Both the position numbers and the translations under genes were made by a program. A DNA stretch of 15,591 nt from Syntrophus sp. (in: bacteria) (lineage in GTDB: Bacteria > Desulfobacterota > Syntrophia > Syntrophales > UBA5619), in assembly GCA_013824905.1 (NCBI GenBank), contig PNOO01000032.1, positions 1-15,591 on the forward strand, given 5' to 3'. This document shows positions 1-7,102 of this stretch, one piece after another. How positions within the stretch are numbered: position 1 is the stretch's first letter; each line of letters begins with the position of its first letter. The notes under the pieces are model-generated. The model saw only the letters and a program-made list of their open reading frames with translations. It did no database searches and had not been told where the DNA came from.

Positions 1-62
1 ACAATATGGAGCCGGCTCCGGACGGAATTGACGTTATAGGTGGCGATCCTGAAGATTCCCAT
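1..62 (-). CDS. xth: Exodeoxyribonuclease III, N-terminal fragment (runs off the window edge)
   Basis: Reading the minus strand from an ATG at 62 gives 20 codons, MGIFRIATYNVNSVRSRLHI, before the edge. This matches the start of exonuclease III / AP endonuclease proteins, whose first strand is (K)IATxNVNSxRxRL. The conserved Asn in NVN belongs to the metal-dependent endonuclease/exonuclease/phosphatase fold. The family removes nucleotides from 3' ends and cuts at abasic sites in base excision repair. A purine-rich AAGGAAA about 9-12 bases upstream of the ATG can serve as ribosome binding site. The gene is divergent from kup. Only the start is visible, so completeness and the catalytic residues cannot be judged. 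Another family of the same fold is possible but less likely. Confidence 0.75.
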   Translation of the reverse strand, partial: MGIFRIATYNVNSVRSRLHI

Positions 63-137
63 CGTGATTGTTTCCTTTCCATGTGAATCCATAACACAAT
101 CTTACCATGCGGTTCAAGCGGTTTGAACCCATTTCCC

Positions 138-166
138 TTGACATCCTGACGCCTTCTTTCTATAGT
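138..166 (+). promoter_or_regulatory. Sigma-70-type promoter for kup
   Basis: A perfect -35 hexamer TTGACA (138-143) is followed, after exactly 17 bases, by TATAGT (161-166), one base off the -10 consensus. Transcription would begin near 173. The promoter lies inside the longest kup reading frame (which opens at 107), so a start at 107 would not be on this transcript. A TTG at 209 would be, with a leader of about 36 bases. Confidence 0.65.
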
Positions 167-208
167 CGCCTGCCTGGAACAAGGTCGGCACAAAGAAAGG
201 TTTTTGAA

Positions 209-2281
209 TTGAGTTCCTCTTCTGCAGCGATCGATGTGGGGGGCGGTATTCCCAAAAAGACGGGCTTGCTGGCACTGGGTGTCTCCGCGCTGGGGGTGGT
301 GTACGGCGATATCGGTACGAGTCCTCTGTACGCCATGAAAGAAACCTTCTTCGGGGCGCACCCGCTGGCGCGCAACCTGGAGAATGTCCTGGGGGTTCTG
401 TCGCTGGTCTTCTGGACTTTACTGCTTATCGTGGGCATCAAGTACGTCCTGCTGGTGCTACGCGCCGATTTTCACGGTGAAGGAGGGATCTTCGCCCTCC
501 TTGGGATCATCAGGGAGCAACAGCCTAAGAACGGAAGGCCCACGAGGCTCATGTGGTTCGTGACCACCGCCGTCATGATCGGGGCGGCCTCTCTTTATGG
601 CGAGGGCGTCATCACCCCGGCGATCTCCGTTCTATCGGCCTATGAAGGGCTCGAGGTGGTGACATTGGCCTTCAAACCTGCCGTCATCTGGCTGACCGCG
701 ATCACCCTTCTGCTGCTCTTTCTGTTCCAGAGCCGCGGCACGGCCCGTGTAGGCGGGATTTTCGGGCCGATCATGGTTGTCTGGTTCGTTACGATCGGCG
801 CCGCGGGGCTGGTCTGGATCATCGCCCATCCCGTCGTGCTCTGGGCGGTCAATCCCCTCTATGCCGCCCAGTTTCTTTACGTCCACGGCTTCCGGGTGGT
901 CTTCGTCCTCGGGGCGGTGGTGCTTGCCATCACCGGCGTCGAGGCGCTCTTTGCCGATATGGGGCATTTCGGGCGCAGGGCGGTCCAGTTTTCATGGTAC
1001 TCATTCGTCTTCCCCTGTCTGCTGCTGAACTATTTCGGCCAGGGAGCGCGCCTTCTCGACAGTGCACCCGTCCCCAACAACCACCTCTTCTATGCCCTGT
1101 TCCCGCAATACGATCCGATCATTTATATGGTGGTGGTGTTGGCTACGATGGCCACGGTGATCGCCTCACAGGCGCTGATTTCGGGCGCCTTCAGCATGAC
1201 CAGGCAGGGGATTGCCCTGGGGTTTTTCCCCCGCATCAACATCGTCTTCACATCGGCCGAAATAGAAGGACAGATCTATATCCCCGCGGTGAACTGGCTC
1301 CTCCTCATCGGCTGTCTGCTTCTGGTGATCAGCTTCGAGACGTCGAGCGCATTGGCGGCTGCATACGGTATCGCAGTGACGGGAACGATGGCCATCACAT
1401 CGTTCATCTTTTACTTCGTGGCGCGTGGCTGGGGATGGAAGTGGTACTTGATCGGCCCGGCATGCCTTTTGTTTCTCCTCCTCGATCTTTCCTACTTTTC
1501 CGCTAATACACTAAAGTTCGTCGACGGCGGCTTCGTCCCGATCGTGATCGCCCTGTGCCTTTTTTACCTGATGAAGACCTGGCAGTGGGGGAGAGCCCAA
1601 CTGTCCTTGGCCTTCTCCGAGTTTCTGAAGGTCCCCATTCGGCGCTACCTGGAGTTGAAGCAGCAGATTATGGACAGCCCGCATCTGCGCACCCAGTTCG
1701 GCACGCGCAGCCTGACCCAGGTGGAGCGGGCCATCGTGTTTATGACCTCAAGGCCCGTCCTGTCGCCCGATGACCCTTGTCCGATAGGCCTGCGGATCTA
1801 TATCCGGCGGAACGGTGCGATACCCAAACACATCATCCTGCTGAACGTCGCCCAGTTGAGCCGGCCGGTTGTTCCCGAAGCGGAGCGCTTTGACTTGATC
1901 CCCCTCGGCGTGAATACCGTGGCTATCAACGCCCGCTATGGCTATACGCAGAAGCCCAACGTCCCTATATTACTGCGGACGCTTAGGGAAAAAGGCCTCA
2001 TCCGGTTGAACGAGAGGCGCTGGACCATCCAAATCGGCGAGGAAGAGATCCTGATCGACTCTTCGCTGCGGCTCTTCCGCCGCCTGATGCTCCGGTTCTT
2101 CCTGTCGGTTATGCGCTTTACCAACTCGGCCGACCGCTACTTCGGTCTGCGCGAGTTTGCCGGGCGCAACAAAACGGTCATTCCGGTCGTGATCGGGCGT
2201 AAATTCGCCCGTGTCATTGTCCAGGATGACGACCCCGCCGATCTGAATTCGGTAGATGCGGGTTCCCAAAGAAAAAGTTAG
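209..2281 (+). CDS. kup: Kup-family low-affinity potassium uptake transporter
   Basis: Inner-membrane K+ uptake protein of the Kup/HAK/KT family, thought to work as a K+/H+ symporter. The family signature GVVYGDIGTSPLY sits at about residues 29-41. It is followed by an acidic HGEGGIFALL stretch, about twelve hydrophobic segments to about residue 460 and DGGFVPIVIA near the last one. The C-terminal cytoplasmic domain of about 230 residues is typical. The open frame extends back to an ATG at 107 (724 residues), but I prefer the TTG at 209 (690 residues). It has an AAAGAAAGG ribosome site ending 8 bases before it, it removes a 34-residue extension lacking family character, and the promoter at 138-166 lies upstream of it. 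The usual family length is about 620-690. The gene is divergent from xth and convergent with the EamA transporter. Family assignment is firm; the start is inferred. Confidence 0.93.
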   Translation: MSSSSAAIDVGGGIPKKTGLLALGVSALGVVYGDIGTSPLYAMKETFFGAHPLARNLENVLGVLSLVFWTLLLIVGIKYVLLVLRADFHGEGGIFALLGIIREQQPKNGRPTRLMWFVTTAVMIGAASLYGEGVITPAISVLSAYEGLEVVTLAFKPAVIWLTAITLLLLFLFQSRGTARVGGIFGPIMVVWFVTIGAAGLVWIIAHPVVLWAVNPLYAAQFLYVHGFRVVFVLGAVVLAITGVEALFADMGHFGRRAVQFSWYSFVFPCLLLNYFGQGARLLDSAPVPNNHLFYALFPQYDPIIYMVVVLATMATVIASQALISGAFSMTRQGIALGFFPRINIVFTSAEIEGQIYIPAVNWLLLIGCLLLVISFETSSALAAAYGIAVTGTMAITSFIFYFVARGWGWKWYLIGPACLLFLLLDLSYFSANTLKFVDGGFVPIVIALCLFYLMKTWQWGRAQLSLAFSEFLKVPIRRYLELKQQIMDSPHLRTQFGTRSLTQVERAIVFMTSRPVLSPDDPCPIGLRIYIRRNGAIPKHIILLNVAQLSRPVVPEAERFDLIPLGVNTVAINARYGYTQKPNVPILLRTLREKGLIRLNERRWTIQIGEEEILIDSSLRLFRRLMLRFFLSVMRFTNSADRYFGLREFAGRNKTVIPVVIGRKFARVIVQDDDPADLNSVDAGSQRKS

Positions 2282-2300
2282 AAATACTCTCGATGACCTG

Positions 2301-2318
2301 AAAAAACCGTGTAAACGG
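2301..2318 (-). terminator. Possible weak intrinsic terminator for the EamA transporter gene
   Basis: On the minus strand CCGT-TTAC-ACGG (2318-2307) is followed directly by six T (2306-2301), 28 bases past the stop codon at 2346. The stem is only four base pairs. An alternative longer pairing, AACCG (2331-2327) with CGGTT (2309-2305), ends in the same T run. The location between convergent genes suits a terminator, but the hairpin is weak. Confidence 0.4.
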
Positions 2319-2345
2319 GAAGATCTCGGTTCCGATTATCCCAAA

Positions 2346-3239
2346 TTATAGTGCATCCATGATACATCTGTCTGGGCGGTTGGTGAGATAAACGCCCGCC
2401 ATGACCAGGACCGCGCCCGCCAGCAGGGAGAGATTGACTGTCTCGTCGAGTATCAGCCAGCCGAAAAAGACGCCGCTTACCGGAACGAAATTGATGAAAA
2501 CCGATGCCCGGGAAGGGCCGATCGCCCGGATTCCTTCATAATACCAGAAAAAACCGAGGACCGTCCCGAAAAAACCGAGATAGACGATGCCGATCCAGTC
2601 TTCCGGAGTGAGACTGCCGATCAGGCTGGGGAGATCCTGCATACAGGCCGGGATGAAGAGGGCGGCGCCGCCGATAAGGCAGGAGTAGGTGACCGCGGCG
2701 AGCGGTGAAAAATCCTTCATGATGACCTTGCCGATGAGGGAATAGGCCACCCAGCTTGCGACACAGGCCAGGACGTAAATTTCTCCCCATCCCACGCTAC
2801 CTGTGAAGATCGAAAGGGGATCTCCCCTGGAAATGACGATCGTTGCGCCGGCAAGGCAGAGGAAGATGCCCTTCACCTTAGCTGAATCCAGCCGCTCCCT
2901 GAAGATTACGGCGGATAAAAGCGCGATGAAGACCGGGTTGGTGGCCACGATAAGCGAGGCCCGGCCGGCGGGAATCGTCTTCATTCCGAGGAAGAAAAAG
3001 ACATTGTAAGCAAAAACCCCCGTCATGCCCAGGAGAATGGCGGGGAGGACCTGATGCCGCTCAAGGCGGGGGATCCTCCCTTCTTTTAAGATGATGAGGA
3101 CGAGCAGAAAAAGAGAGGCCGTCAAAAACCTCAGAAACGATGCGGAATAGGGACCGACATGCTGCGCGACGATCCTGGCCGCCACAAAGGTGCCGCCCCA
3201 GAAAATAGCGGTAAGGAAGAGCTTGAGATAGATGACCAT
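2346..3239 (-). CDS. EamA / DMT-superfamily membrane transporter
   Basis: A 297-residue integral membrane protein with about ten hydrophobic segments in two repeated halves (roughly residues 5-135 and 150-290), the pattern of two EamA domains in drug/metabolite transporters. Family features include an early AIFWGGTFVAAR segment, PVFIALLSAVIFRERL at the end of the first half and a second-half FVPVSGVFFGWLILDE just before the last helices. Members export amino acids, metabolites or drugs; the substrate cannot be read from sequence. The frame stays open to a TTG at 3338, but the ATG at 3239 is the better start. It has an AGGGG ribosome site 6-7 bases upstream, it begins just before the first helix, and the upstream 33 codons cover a candidate promoter. 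The gene is convergent with kup and divergent from the 3474 gene. Confidence 0.9.
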   Translation of the reverse strand: MVIYLKLFLTAIFWGGTFVAARIVAQHVGPYSASFLRFLTASLFLLVLIILKEGRIPRLERHQVLPAILLGMTGVFAYNVFFFLGMKTIPAGRASLIVATNPVFIALLSAVIFRERLDSAKVKGIFLCLAGATIVISRGDPLSIFTGSVGWGEIYVLACVASWVAYSLIGKVIMKDFSPLAAVTYSCLIGGAALFIPACMQDLPSLIGSLTPEDWIGIVYLGFFGTVLGFFWYYEGIRAIGPSRASVFINFVPVSGVFFGWLILDETVNLSLLAGAVLVMAGVYLTNRPDRCIMDAL

Positions 3240-3473
3240 GAATGCCCCTGAATCATTAATAGTCGGCCTCTCCGGGAAGATGGAAGACAACCGGCATTTG
3301 TCCGCCGCCCATTTTCGTGAAAGGGGCGGTCCTGTCAAGAAAAAAGAGCGGCGGTGTGCATCTCTTGGTACACGCTCCCATCAGTCAATCAGAAAACAAA
3401 GTGAAATTTTACTTGCACTTGCTTAAGGGACATACTATGTAGCGCGCTGAAAATTTAGAACCAGGGAGTGGTG
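3240..3473. other. Divergent intergenic region
   Basis: This stretch separates the minus-strand EamA gene from the plus-strand exported protein gene. It holds the candidate minus-strand promoter at 3311-3338. For the plus strand there is an A/T-rich patch (3394-3410) and a possible -10 TACTAT at 3433-3438, but no -35 at good spacing: TTGCAC at 3413 is only 14 bases away. I see no convincing gene or RNA element in it. Confidence 0.5.
3311..3338 (-). promoter_or_regulatory. Candidate promoter for the EamA transporter gene
   Basis: On the minus strand a perfect -35 TTGACA (3338-3333) is followed after 16 bases by GAAAAT (3316-3311), which matches four of six -10 positions. Transcription would start near 3304, giving a leader of about 65 bases before the ATG at 3239. 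The TTG of this -35 is also the most upstream possible start codon of the reading frame, which argues against that start. Confidence 0.4.
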
Positions 3474-4646
3474 ATGAAATCGTTTGGTACGAGATGGATA
3501 TTGATCTTGACATTTTTTATCGGATTGACGCTGGGTTTTTTTATTCCCGGCTGTACCCTGCTTGCCGCCGTCGGTTCAGATAAAAGTGAAACCCGCCCGA
3601 TTTGGGATGAAGGGATAACTTACCTCTTTACGATCCTCACAAGCGGGGAGACGTCCTTTGATGTCCCAAAAGTGTCCGGCCTGCTCGATTTTGCCATTTC
3701 GGAAAAAGGCAGTGAGGCCAAAATGCGACCGGGCGAGCGCGAAAATGCGACCGGGGCTTACTTTTTTACCGATGTCAAGGCGCCTTTGTCCAAGGTCGTC
3801 AAATACGCATACAATCCCAAGATTCCAGCCTACGTCACCCTTCCCTCGGTCGTCCGCCTTGGCGGTTGGCAGGTCAAGCCGACCGGGACGGTTGCCAGCT
3901 TTTGGGAAAAGGTCGGTGACGTGAAGGTCCCGCTCATGATGCGGGGTGTGGAGTATGAGGAAATAACGCCGGACATGACCACCGGCGCCTACTATCGCTA
4001 CACGATGGACCGTCTGATGGTCCTGCTCCGCTATCGGGAAAAGGATATTTTCATTTCCGTGACCCGCCAGAAAAGTCCCTCCACCGTCGGTCGGAAAGGG
4101 GCAATCATCGGCCCGGACACGGACTGGAATTATTTTTATTCAGGCCAAAAGGGCCTGAGCAAAACCGGCCTCGGCTGGGTGGACTCGTATATGTACGACG
4201 CCTTTTCGGTCTCCATTCTATTCGAGCCGGGCGCATCCAAAACACAGACCCGTTACATGGCCTTTAAATGGCTCAGGGCCGGCTGGGGCGGGATCAACAT
4301 GGTCAAGCAGGAAAATATCATGGAGGGCTGCAACCGCTTTGCCTTCGGGTTTAAAAAAGTCCTGGAATCCCCGCAGCTGCCCGAGGCTGAACATTTGATC
4401 GACGTGTATGCCAGGATCAAGGGCCTGTCGGATCAGGACTTGACCGCCAAACTTCTGCCGATCGGCAGGGCGCTGCGAAAACTTAGCCGTACAGATCCCG
4501 CACTGTTGCGCAGGGATTTTCAGGACATGATAGAGAGCGGGAGATATCTGGACGGGATGAGCCGGGAAGAACGGGAGAATTTGTTGATGACTGAATGGAT
4601 GAAGCTCTCTCTCGGCAAGCCGTCTTTTCTGGAGAAGTCACTGTGA
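3474..4646 (+). CDS. Exported protein of unknown function, possible lipoprotein
   Basis: I do not recognise this 390-residue protein. It begins with a basic n-region and a hydrophobic segment (about residues 8-25) ending in FIPGC, a poor lipobox because Pro is at -2, then LLAAVGS, where signal peptidase I could cut. It is therefore exported, either as a lipoprotein or as a soluble periplasmic protein. The mature part is mixed alpha/beta, rich in aromatic residues in the middle (about 95-270). The last 100 residues are helical and charged (a DVYARIKGLSDQDL stretch, then REERENLL). There is no catalytic motif I can name. The first in-frame codon is a GTG at 3468, but the ATG at 3474 has AGGGAG five bases upstream and is the better start. 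The gene is divergent from the EamA transporter, with about 234 bases between, and convergent with the EF-hand remnant. It appears to stand alone as a transcription unit. Confidence 0.8.
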   Translation: MKSFGTRWILILTFFIGLTLGFFIPGCTLLAAVGSDKSETRPIWDEGITYLFTILTSGETSFDVPKVSGLLDFAISEKGSEAKMRPGERENATGAYFFTDVKAPLSKVVKYAYNPKIPAYVTLPSVVRLGGWQVKPTGTVASFWEKVGDVKVPLMMRGVEYEEITPDMTTGAYYRYTMDRLMVLLRYREKDIFISVTRQKSPSTVGRKGAIIGPDTDWNYFYSGQKGLSKTGLGWVDSYMYDAFSVSILFEPGASKTQTRYMAFKWLRAGWGGINMVKQENIMEGCNRFAFGFKKVLESPQLPEAEHLIDVYARIKGLSDQDLTAKLLPIGRALRKLSRTDPALLRRDFQDMIESGRYLDGMSREERENLLMTEWMKLSLGKPSFLEKSL

Positions 4647-4666
4647 CCGGGTGGTTCAAACCCCCG

Positions 4667-4831
4667 CGCCCCGACTGCTTTGAGGTCCGTAAAGATATCC
4701 GTGCCGTCTGCGGCCTTTGTCCAGATACTGAGGTTTTTATAGGCTGCATCCTTTTCGTCTATCCAGCCGTTTTGGTCTCCATCGTATTTTGCCAACTCGG
4801 CAAAACCATCGCCGGTAGTGGGGCCGAACCC
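4667..4831 (-). pseudogene. Remnant of an EF-hand calcium-binding protein gene
   Basis: Minus-strand translation from 4831 reads GFGPTTGDGFAELAKYDGDQ, then NGWIDEKDAAYKNLSIWTKA and on to VGA near 4667. It contains a complete EF-hand loop, DGDQNGWIDEKD (4783-4748), with Asp/Asn at positions 1, 3 and 5, Gly at 6, Ile at 8 and Asp at 12. The spaced pattern FGPxTGxGFAELAxYDxDxNGWIDExD...IWTKxxxGxD is one I associate with C-terminal parts of longer bacterial proteins. Here nothing precedes it: the frame begins immediately after the stop of the flagellar-rod-like gene, with no ATG or ribosome site, and the usual N-terminal region is absent. After VGA the frame reads on into unrelated sequence to a stop at 4520, inside the convergent gene. 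I conclude it is a broken gene. A TTG start at 4795 with a tiny product is conceivable but unlikely. Confidence 0.65.
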
Positions 4832-4842
4832 CCTTGGATCGT

Positions 4843-5184
4843 TTATCCTAGAATATCGAAGAGTGTTCCCTGTATCTCGTCAGCGGCCGCTATGGTTTTG
4901 ATGTTGGCCGTGTAGTTGTTCCTGTTGACGATAAGGGCAATCAATTCCTCTTCCATATTCACATTAGAGGGTTCCCTCTCCCCCTCTCCGATGGTGACCA
5001 TGTCATCCGGTGTATTCACCCGCTCAACCGTCGCCTTCACACCGGCAGGGGACGCCTCCTCCATGTCGGCGCGGCTTTTTTTGAATCGGTCCGTGTTGAC
5101 ATTGGCGATATTATTGGCAATGACCTCACCCTTCCTGTCGAAGGCCCGAAGCGCTGTAAGGGCGATATTGGCGGCATTTGACAT
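4843..5184 (-). CDS. Small orphan flagellar basal-body rod-like protein (FlgC-type)
   Basis: This 113-residue protein joins the two conserved ends of flagellar rod proteins with almost nothing between. Residues about 5-40 (LTALRAFDRK, then ANNIANVNTDRFKKS) match the N-terminal rod domain. Residues about 73-112 (SNVNMEEELIALIVNRNNYT, then IKTIAAADEIQGTLFDIL) match the C-terminal rod domain, which forms coiled coil with the first. FlgC is about 135-150 residues, so this is a minimal rod-like protein. No other flagellar gene is nearby, so it is probably one of the orphan rod-like proteins of deltaproteobacteria rather than the true FlgC. A strong GGAGGT lies 8 bases upstream of the ATG. It is divergent from yitT, and the EF-hand remnant follows its stop directly. 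The family is clear; the role, in or outside a flagellum, is unknown. Confidence 0.85.
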   Translation of the reverse strand: MSNAANIALTALRAFDRKGEVIANNIANVNTDRFKKSRADMEEASPAGVKATVERVNTPDDMVTIGEGEREPSNVNMEEELIALIVNRNNYTANIKTIAAADEIQGTLFDILG

Positions 5185-5407
5185 GGCTAACCACCTCCGG
5201 TATGAGTTCTTTTGATGATGATCGGCATTCGGGAGGGAATACTTGAATAGGGAATTGTCTGTATACTTTTTCCGGTGATCCTTGTATCATGACCGAACCG
5301 GGAGGACCACCGCTTTGGCTTGTAGGCGGCGATCCTGTGGTTGATGGACATACGGCTCCCTGAAAACGAATCGTTTCGGGGGCGTCCGCGAACGGGAGAT
5401 GATCTCG
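5185..5407. other. Divergent intergenic region between the rod-like and YitT-family genes
   Basis: The region holds the rod-like gene's ribosome site and a possible sigma-28 promoter on the minus strand. On the plus strand there is a good -10 hexamer TATACT (5262-5267), but no matching -35 at 16-18 bases; TTGAAT at 5243 is only 13 bases away. A small inverted repeat CGAA-tcgt-TTCG (5368-5379) lies 20 bases before the YitT ribosome site. No gene, RNA or clear repeat is seen. Confidence 0.4.
5219..5245 (-). promoter_or_regulatory. Possible sigma-28 (FliA) promoter for the rod-like gene
   Basis: On the minus strand CAAGTATT (5245-5238), 11 bases, then GCCGATCA (5226-5219). The flagellar sigma-28 consensus is TAAAGTTT-N11-GCCGATAA, so the -10 matches seven of eight and the -35 four of eight at the right spacing. 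Transcription would start near 5212, about 28 bases before the ATG. The flagellar-like product gives context, but a half-matching -35 is weak evidence. Confidence 0.3.
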
Positions 5408-6283
5408 ATGTCGGTCTTTTTTCGATGGAGTGGCTGGCAGATCCTGAAGAACGTCGGCTGGAACTTGGGGCTGCTGATTCTGGGGAGTCTCCTGTGCGCT
5501 TTAGCCATCAACGGGGTTCTGATCCCCCATCGCTTCGTCAGCGGGGGATTCACGGGACTGGCGCTTGTCATCCATTATCTTTTCCCGTTTTCCCCCGTAG
5601 CACTGGTCTACATCCTGGCAAACGTACCTCTGTTCATCGCCGGCTGGTTTTTCATCAGCCGCCGGTTTTTCATTTACAGCGCGATCGGGATGCTTCTGTT
5701 TGCAGTAGCCGTTGCCTGGGTGGATGTCGACATACCGGTCCAGGACAAACTACTCGCTGCCCTCCTGGCCGGCCTGATCCAGGGAGTGGGATCAGGGATC
5801 ATCCTGAAATCGGTAGGGTCTGCCGGCGGGACCGATATCCTGTCGGTGATCCTCCTTCAGCGCTTCTCCATCCGCCTGGGGACGACCGTTCTTGGCTTCA
5901 ATATCCTGGTTTTGTCTGCCGCTGCGTTCTTATTCTCCCTGGAGGATGCCCTCTATACCCTGATCTACCTCTATGTCGCCACGAAGATTGTCGATCTGGT
6001 CGTGACGGGCTTGAGCCAGCGAAAAGCGGTCTTCATCATCTCGCCGGATTGGGAAAAAATCTCCGCTCGGATTCTCCGCGAGATTCACCGCGGGGTCACC
6101 ATCCTCCGCGGTCAGGGGGCCTATTCCGCAAGGGAGCAGCAGATCCTCTACACGGTGGTGACCTTTCAGGAGGTGGCAACCCTCAAGCAGATCGTCCGCA
6201 AGGAGGATCCGAACGCCTTCGTCGTCGTGTCCGACACCACCGAAGTCATGGGGCATCGAATCGGGAACCAGCCCCACTGGTGA
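5408..6283 (+). CDS. YitT-family membrane protein
   Basis: A 291-residue inner-membrane protein. An N-terminal region of about five to six hydrophobic segments (residues about 10-205) contains the family pattern of a glycine-rich GGFTGLALVIH segment and GSGIILKSVGSAGGTDILS. A soluble C-terminal DUF2179-type domain (about 210-285) contains RGQGAYSAREQ, which corresponds to the conserved GxGxYxxxE of the family, and ends in the typical VVVSDTTEVMGHRI. YitT proteins are widespread and functionally unproven. An ATG at 5399 opens the frame, but GGGAG abuts it with no spacing and lies 9 bases before the ATG at 5408, which I prefer. It stands alone, divergent from the rod-like gene and convergent with the lipoprotein gene. 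Confidence 0.9.
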   Translation: MSVFFRWSGWQILKNVGWNLGLLILGSLLCALAINGVLIPHRFVSGGFTGLALVIHYLFPFSPVALVYILANVPLFIAGWFFISRRFFIYSAIGMLLFAVAVAWVDVDIPVQDKLLAALLAGLIQGVGSGIILKSVGSAGGTDILSVILLQRFSIRLGTTVLGFNILVLSAAAFLFSLEDALYTLIYLYVATKIVDLVVTGLSQRKAVFIISPDWEKISARILREIHRGVTILRGQGAYSAREQQILYTVVTFQEVATLKQIVRKEDPNAFVVVSDTTEVMGHRIGNQPHW

Positions 6284-6293
6284 CGGCTTTATA

Positions 6294-6329
6294 ACAGGTG
6301 TCGCTTCGCTTGGCCTGTGGAGCTTTTTT
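6294..6329 (+). terminator. Candidate intrinsic terminator after the YitT-family gene
   Basis: ACAGG (6294-6298) can pair with CCTGT (6314-6318), with a 15-base loop, and six T follow at 6324-6329 after a five-base gap. It begins 10 bases past the stop codon, in the 67-base gap between convergent genes. The stem is short and the T run is displaced, so this is only a moderate candidate. Confidence 0.4.
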
Positions 6330-6350
6330 CACTGAGGCGTCCCCGTGGCG

Positions 6351-7073
6351 TTATGGTTTGACCGCCTCCCGGATCTGGCGGCCTGTCTCCGGTCCCTCAA
6401 GAGCCCTTTCTATGGCGTCGGAGAGGACGCCGTTGATCTGGCTCTCCAGCCTTGCCTCCGAGAGGAAGACATGGTCGAGGGAGGAACTGCTGTCCGAGAC
6501 GAGCCGATAGAAGATCTTTTTCTTCTGGACGTCGGCAAAGATCAGCGTCAATCGCGCCTTGGCGGTGTACCTTTTCATCGTCAGCGTCTCGACACAGGTG
6601 ACATCGAGGACATCGATCGTTCCGCCGACGAGGATCGTCCCCCACGCCGGCCGAATCGTTGCCTCATTGAGGTCCCAGGTCGGCCTATCCGGGGCGACGG
6701 CGTAGCCTGACTTGGATAAAAGCTCACGGAGAGCAGCGGCGACGGCGTCCGTCGGTTTGACGTATCTGGGCAGGATCGGGATGGGGGTCCCATTTGACTT
6801 GATCACCCGGCCGATCAGCAGGGTGTCTTCCATTTTTCTCTGATCGGTAAAGGATGCCACCGTCAGACTGTATTTCCGGCCGTCGGTCACCGCCGGTCGG
6901 ATGACCTTCGTAGGTTCATACCGCATGTTGACGTTATAAATTTTGGGTGCGCAGCCACTCAGGATCACCAACAGACACAGAAAGACGGCAATCCGGACCA
7001 GCCACGGGCCAGGATTTCCGCCCCTGTTCCTGCACGCAACGGCGGTCGCCGCCTCGTTATCCCTGTTCATCAT
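6351..7073 (-). CDS. Outer-membrane-type lipoprotein of unknown function
   Basis: A lipoprotein precursor of 240 residues with a clear lipobox LSGC and Cys at about residue 41, preceded by a hydrophobic stretch (about 26-38) and an unusually long n-region of about 25 residues. The residue after the cysteine is Ala, not the Asp of the inner-membrane retention signal, so sorting to the outer membrane is expected if Lol rules apply. The mature part (KYSLTVASFTDQRK, then GYAVAPDRPTWDL) resembles the YajG/LptE-like style of small periplasmic-facing lipoproteins, but this is only a loose similarity. Start codons GTG-ATG-ATG stand at 7076-7068. GGAGG ends five bases before the ATG at 7073 and eight before the ATG at 7070, so either is good. 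It begins 29 bases after the UPF0182 stop, so it is probably the last gene of that operon. Confidence 0.8.
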   Translation of the reverse strand: MMNRDNEAATAVACRNRGGNPGPWLVRIAVFLCLLVILSGCAPKIYNVNMRYEPTKVIRPAVTDGRKYSLTVASFTDQRKMEDTLLIGRVIKSNGTPIPILPRYVKPTDAVAAALRELLSKSGYAVAPDRPTWDLNEATIRPAWGTILVGGTIDVLDVTCVETLTMKRYTAKARLTLIFADVQKKKIFYRLVSDSSSSLDHVFLSEARLESQINGVLSDAIERALEGPETGRQIREAVKP

Positions 7074-7102
7074 CACGACCTCCTTGAAGATGAGTTTGAT
7101 TC

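Noticed and set aside
3413..3438. A plus-strand promoter for the exported-protein gene (TTGCAC ... TACTAT)
   Set aside because: The spacing is only 14 bases and the -35 is imperfect. A sigma-54 reading also fails because the GG-GC spacing is wrong.
4647..4675. A complete tRNA gene at the T-arm-like sequence
   Set aside because: The 5' acceptor, D arm and anticodon arm are not found upstream, and the T stem has mismatches, so only a tRNA-like 3' piece can be claimed.
5243..5267. A plus-strand promoter for the YitT-family gene (TTGAAT ... TATACT)
   Set aside because: The spacer is 13 bases, too short for sigma-70, and no better -35 is present.
5341..6294. A 317-codon plus-strand frame overlapping the YitT-family gene
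   Set aside because: It is an out-of-frame shadow rich in Arg, Pro, Gly and His; the YitT frame carries the membrane segments and family motifs.
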